Shown here: one piece after another, positions 61,536 through 64,000 of the stretch | How positions within the stretch are numbered: position 1 is the first letter of the stretch | Layout of the letters: every line of letters begins with the position of its first letter | From: Gemmatimonadaceae bacterium | GTDB taxonomy: Bacteria > Gemmatimonadota > Gemmatimonadetes > Gemmatimonadales > Gemmatimonadaceae | Reading direction: 5' to 3' | Length of the DNA: 64,000 nt | Assembly: GCA_036504815.1 (NCBI GenBank) | Contig: DASXUN010000020.1 | Location: forward strand, 56,618-120,617 | Translations under genes and position numbers: made by a program | Notes under the pieces: model-generated | Seen by the model: only the letters and a program-made list of their open reading frames with translations | Databases searched by the model: none | What the model was told of the DNA's origin: nothing

Positions 61536-62474
61536 GTGCACGATTCCTCCACCCGTCCCACTGACATGCTGCCGGTGCGCCTCGTCGCGGAGCGCACGGG
61601 GCTGTCGCCGGATGTGCTGCGGGCGTGGGAGCGGCGCTACGGCGTGGTGACTCCCGGGCGCTCGCCGGGCGGGCAGCGCTGGTACACCGAGCGCGACGTC
61701 GCGCGCCTGCGGCTCCTCGCCCGCGCGGTCGCGGCGGGTCGCAACATCGCGTCGGTGGCATCGCTCAGCGATGAGGCCCTAGCGCAGCTGGTGCGCAACG
61801 AGGAGGCGGCGACGCTCGCGCGACAGACGCCGCACGCCTTCGCCGCCCAGCCGTATCTCGCCGACGCGATCGCCGCGGTGGAGGGGCTCGACGGCACCGC
61901 GCTCGAGGCGACGCTGCGCCAGGCCACCCTGCGCCTCTCGATGGACGAACTGCTCGACGGAGTCATTGCGCCGCTCGTCCGGAACACGGGCGATCGCTGG
62001 CACGGCGGCACGCTCACCCCGGCGCACGAGCATCTTGCCACCGCGGCCGTGCGCCGCCTCCTCGGCTGGCTCACCGACCAGTACGCGGCCGCCGCCGACG
62101 CCCCGGCCGTCCTCGTCACCACGCCAGCGGGTCAGCTCCACGAGCTGGGCGCCGCGCTGGCGGCCGCCACCGCGGCGGCCGCTGGTTGGCGCGTCGTCTA
62201 CCTCGGCCCCAATCTCCCGGCCCACGTGATCGCCGAGGCGAGCAGCATCAGCAACGTGCGCGCCGTCGCGCTCAGCGTGGTCTTCCCGGCAGATGACGCG
62301 CAGCTCGACGCGGAACTTCGCGCGCTGCGCACGCAACTGCCCAGCGACGTGCAGATCGTCGTGGGGGGAGGCGCCGTCCTCGCGTACCGGCCCATCCTCG
62401 ACGCGATCGGAGCGACGGTGGTCACCGACCTCCCGTCGCTCCGTCGCTGGCTCGTGCAGTTGTCGGCCAACTAG
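61536..62474 (+). CDS. carH: CarH/LitR-type B12-dependent light-sensing repressor
   Basis: The 312-residue protein has an N-terminal MerR-type helix-turn-helix (about 12-80, VRLVAERTGLSPDVLRAWER) and a cobalamin-binding C-terminus. The Trp and upper ligand are W155-H156, the four-helix cap has E165-H166, and the lower axial ligand is His202 in GQLHELG. W(x9)EH spacing matches Thermus CarH, so adenosylcobalamin photosensing is likely. It should bind DNA in the dark and release in light. GTG 61536 is the first start; an ATG lies 30 bases on. TTGACA at 61455-61460 may be a -35, without a matching -10. Confidence 0.9.
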   Translation: MHDSSTRPTDMLPVRLVAERTGLSPDVLRAWERRYGVVTPGRSPGGQRWYTERDVARLRLLARAVAAGRNIASVASLSDEALAQLVRNEEAATLARQTPHAFAAQPYLADAIAAVEGLDGTALEATLRQATLRLSMDELLDGVIAPLVRNTGDRWHGGTLTPAHEHLATAAVRRLLGWLTDQYAAAADAPAVLVTTPAGQLHELGAALAAATAAAAGWRVVYLGPNLPAHVIAEASSISNVRAVALSVVFPADDAQLDAELRALRTQLPSDVQIVVGGGAVLAYRPILDAIGATVVTDLPSLRRWLVQLSAN

Positions 62475-62533
62475 CGCGTCGCGACAGCGCCGGCGACGAT
62501 TCCCCGCCGCCGGACGCCGATCGGCCTCGCACG

Positions 62534-63799
62534 CTACATCCGCGGCCCGCGATCCAGCTCGTCGATCGTCTTCGTACTCGGCCGGCGTTCCTTCTGCAGC
62601 CGGGCGGCAACTTTTTCGTTCTCCGCGAGCACGCGCAGGATGTTTCCGCTCGCCACCTTGCGCAGGTCGTCGTCGGTCCAGCCGCGGCGCGCGAGTTCGG
62701 CGAGCAGGTCCGGGTACTTGGAGACGTCCTCGAGCCCCTGGATGTGCTCACCGCCCATGCCGTCGAAGTCGCCGCCAAGCCCGATATGGTCGGCGCCGAT
62801 CAATTTCCTGATGTGATCAAAATGGTCGGCCACATCTGCGAGCGTCACGATCGGCTCTGGATTGGCCTTCAACCACTCGTCCATCGCCGCCCGCAGGCGG
62901 GCCGTGTCGCCGCCGAAGCCGCTGGCGAGTTCGCGGCGCCGCGCGATGCGCACCTGGCGCCAGTCCAGGTTCTTCTGCGAGACGAACTCGCGGACGAAGG
63001 TCACCATCACGATGCCGCCGTTGGCCTTCAGCCGCACGAGGATCGAGTCGGGGACGTCGCGCGGATGGTCGGCCAGCGCGCGCGACGACGAATGCGAGAA
63101 CATCACCGGCGACGCCGTCACCGTGAGGGCGTCGCTCATGACCGCCGGCGAGACATGCGAGAGGTCCACGATCATGCCCAGGCGGTTCATCTCCCGCACC
63201 ACTTCCTTGCCGAAGGGCGTGAGCCCGCCATGGGTCGGCTTGCCGAGCGCCGCGTCGGCCCAGTCGAGCGTCACGTTGTGGGTCAGCGTCATGTAGCGCG
63301 CGCCGAGGTCGTAGTACACGCGCAGCGCCCCCAGCGAGTTCTCGATGGCGTGACCGCCCTCGAGGCCGAGGAACGACGCAAACTTCCCGGCCACGAACGC
63401 GCGCCGCGCGTCGGCCGAGGTCCTGGCGAGGGCCATCTCCTTGTCGTACTTCGCGATCATCCGGCGCGCGATGTCGAACTGTTCCAACTGCATGCGCGCG
63501 TACCCCGAGTCCTTGGCCTCGCCCGGAATGTAGATCGACCAGAACTGGCCTCCCACGCCGCCCTGCTTGAGGCGCGCCAGGTCGGTGTCCTGGTTCCTCA
63601 GGTTGGTGCGCAGGTCGAAGTGATCGACGTCGCGCGGCATTTGCGCGTCGTAGCGGATCTCCCACGGCACGTCATTGTGGCCGTCGATGACCGGAGTGGT
63701 GGCGAGCAGTTTCTTGACGCGCGCCAGGTACGGATCGGGGGCCTGTGCCTGCGCCGCGGCCGCGGCGGCGAGCAGGAGGAGGGCAAGGAGACGGCGCAT
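62534..63799 (-). CDS. Exported M19 (renal-type) dipeptidase
   Basis: From the ATG at 63799 the protein has 421 residues, with a signal peptide (1-19, ending AAAQAQA). The two-zinc M19 motifs are present: IDGHNDVPW, LEGGHAIEN, VDLSHVSP and FSHSSSRALADH, with GGDFDGMGG near the C-terminus. It cleaves dipeptides (L-D or D-amino acid containing in other species) outside the cytoplasm. It is convergent with the CarH-like gene; the 59-base gap has no clear terminator. Confidence 0.92.
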   Translation of the reverse strand: MRRLLALLLLAAAAAAQAQAPDPYLARVKKLLATTPVIDGHNDVPWEIRYDAQMPRDVDHFDLRTNLRNQDTDLARLKQGGVGGQFWSIYIPGEAKDSGYARMQLEQFDIARRMIAKYDKEMALARTSADARRAFVAGKFASFLGLEGGHAIENSLGALRVYYDLGARYMTLTHNVTLDWADAALGKPTHGGLTPFGKEVVREMNRLGMIVDLSHVSPAVMSDALTVTASPVMFSHSSSRALADHPRDVPDSILVRLKANGGIVMVTFVREFVSQKNLDWRQVRIARRRELASGFGGDTARLRAAMDEWLKANPEPIVTLADVADHFDHIRKLIGADHIGLGGDFDGMGGEHIQGLEDVSKYPDLLAELARRGWTDDDLRKVASGNILRVLAENEKVAARLQKERRPSTKTIDELDRGPRM

Positions 63800-63810
63800 G
63801 CAGGTCACCG

Positions 63811-63976
63811 GTGCAGGGGCACGGTACAGGGTGTGGTGCAAGGGCACGGTACACAGCGAGGTGCAGGGTGCGGGGGAAGAATGTATGGCGCCGATGTTCC
63901 GTGCACCAACTCATTCCGCCAATACACCCCGCACCGTTTCCTTTCACCCCACCCTGTACCGTGCCCGTGCACCCTG
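63811..63976. repeat. Palindrome with internal direct repeat, GCACGGTACA word
   Basis: The left arm repeats GTGCAGGGGCACGGTACA and GTGCAAGGGCACGGTACA (one mismatch, period 25). The right arm near 63949-63976, in reverse complement, reads TGCACGGGCACGGTACAGGG, so the element is a long dyad. It begins 11 bases before the M19 start on the upstream side. Nothing else is seen to the window edge. Confidence 0.8.
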
Positions 63977-64000
63977 GGGCCACGACGAAGCGGCCGCCAA

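Overview
The window reads as ordinary chromosome from a very GC-rich, diderm, free-living bacterium. The family mix (a DUF5916 outer-membrane protein, split MacB-type permeases, MglA/MglB, BshB1, a CarH-type photoreceptor, several exported peptidases and a Tat-exported HisC-like enzyme) fits Gemmatimonadota best. That placement rests on recalled family distributions, not on a search. No phage, insertion sequence, CRISPR array, tRNA or rRNA was found. About 54 protein genes and one structural RNA are supported.

Layout. 1-4.7 kb: a DUF5916 protein (cut by the window edge), a Kir channel, a SET-domain methyltransferase and an aldehyde dehydrogenase. 4.7-10.5 kb (minus): a pseudokinase-kinase fusion and a very large multi-membrane histidine kinase. 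10.6-24.2 kb (plus): an efflux island with a TolC-like channel, an adaptor, one ABC ATPase, three successive pairs of MacB/FtsX-type permeases and an MFS pump. 24.2-30.4 kb: a lipoprotein, an M28 peptidase, a Spy-like protein, an SDR, RidA, BshB1, a KynB-like hydrolase and an exported protein. 30.6-33.3 kb: a YjbQ-family protein, cysteine desulfurase and MnmA. 33.3-37.0 kb (minus): a membrane protein, DnaJ, GrpE and CinA. 37.1-41.9 kb (minus): pgsA-mglA-mglB and recR-ybaB-dnaX. 42.1-44.4 kb: an aromatic amino acid operon behind a leader-peptide attenuator. 44.5 kb: the small SRP RNA. 44.8-55.4 kb (minus): a HisC-like aminotransferase, threonine aldolase and a central-carbon cluster (fba, pgi, a metallo-hydrolase, pyk, tal). 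56.1-60.8 kb: a four-gene serine operon with overlapping stops and starts. 60.9-64 kb: an SRPBCC protein divergent from CarH, then an M19 dipeptidase.

Two things stand out. First, 42098-42175 encodes a 25-residue peptide containing YYYFYF, followed by mutually exclusive antiterminator and terminator pairings just before the DAHP synthase gene. This looks like Phe/Tyr-responsive transcription attenuation of aroF-chorismate mutase-tyrA. Second, many of the larger intergenic gaps hold a dyad-symmetric, internally repetitive element. One family (four copies, about 120-180 bp) shares the outer word GAGGATNTGGAATYCGGAAC. Another is built from a heptamer of the type GATGGCR. Others use their own words. 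They sit at transcription-unit boundaries, and one carries a perfect intrinsic terminator at its centre.

Several genes also have a TANNNT-like hexamer 6-8 bases before the start codon and no Shine-Dalgarno, which suggests leaderless transcripts. All functional calls come from reading motifs and layout. Nothing was computed or searched.
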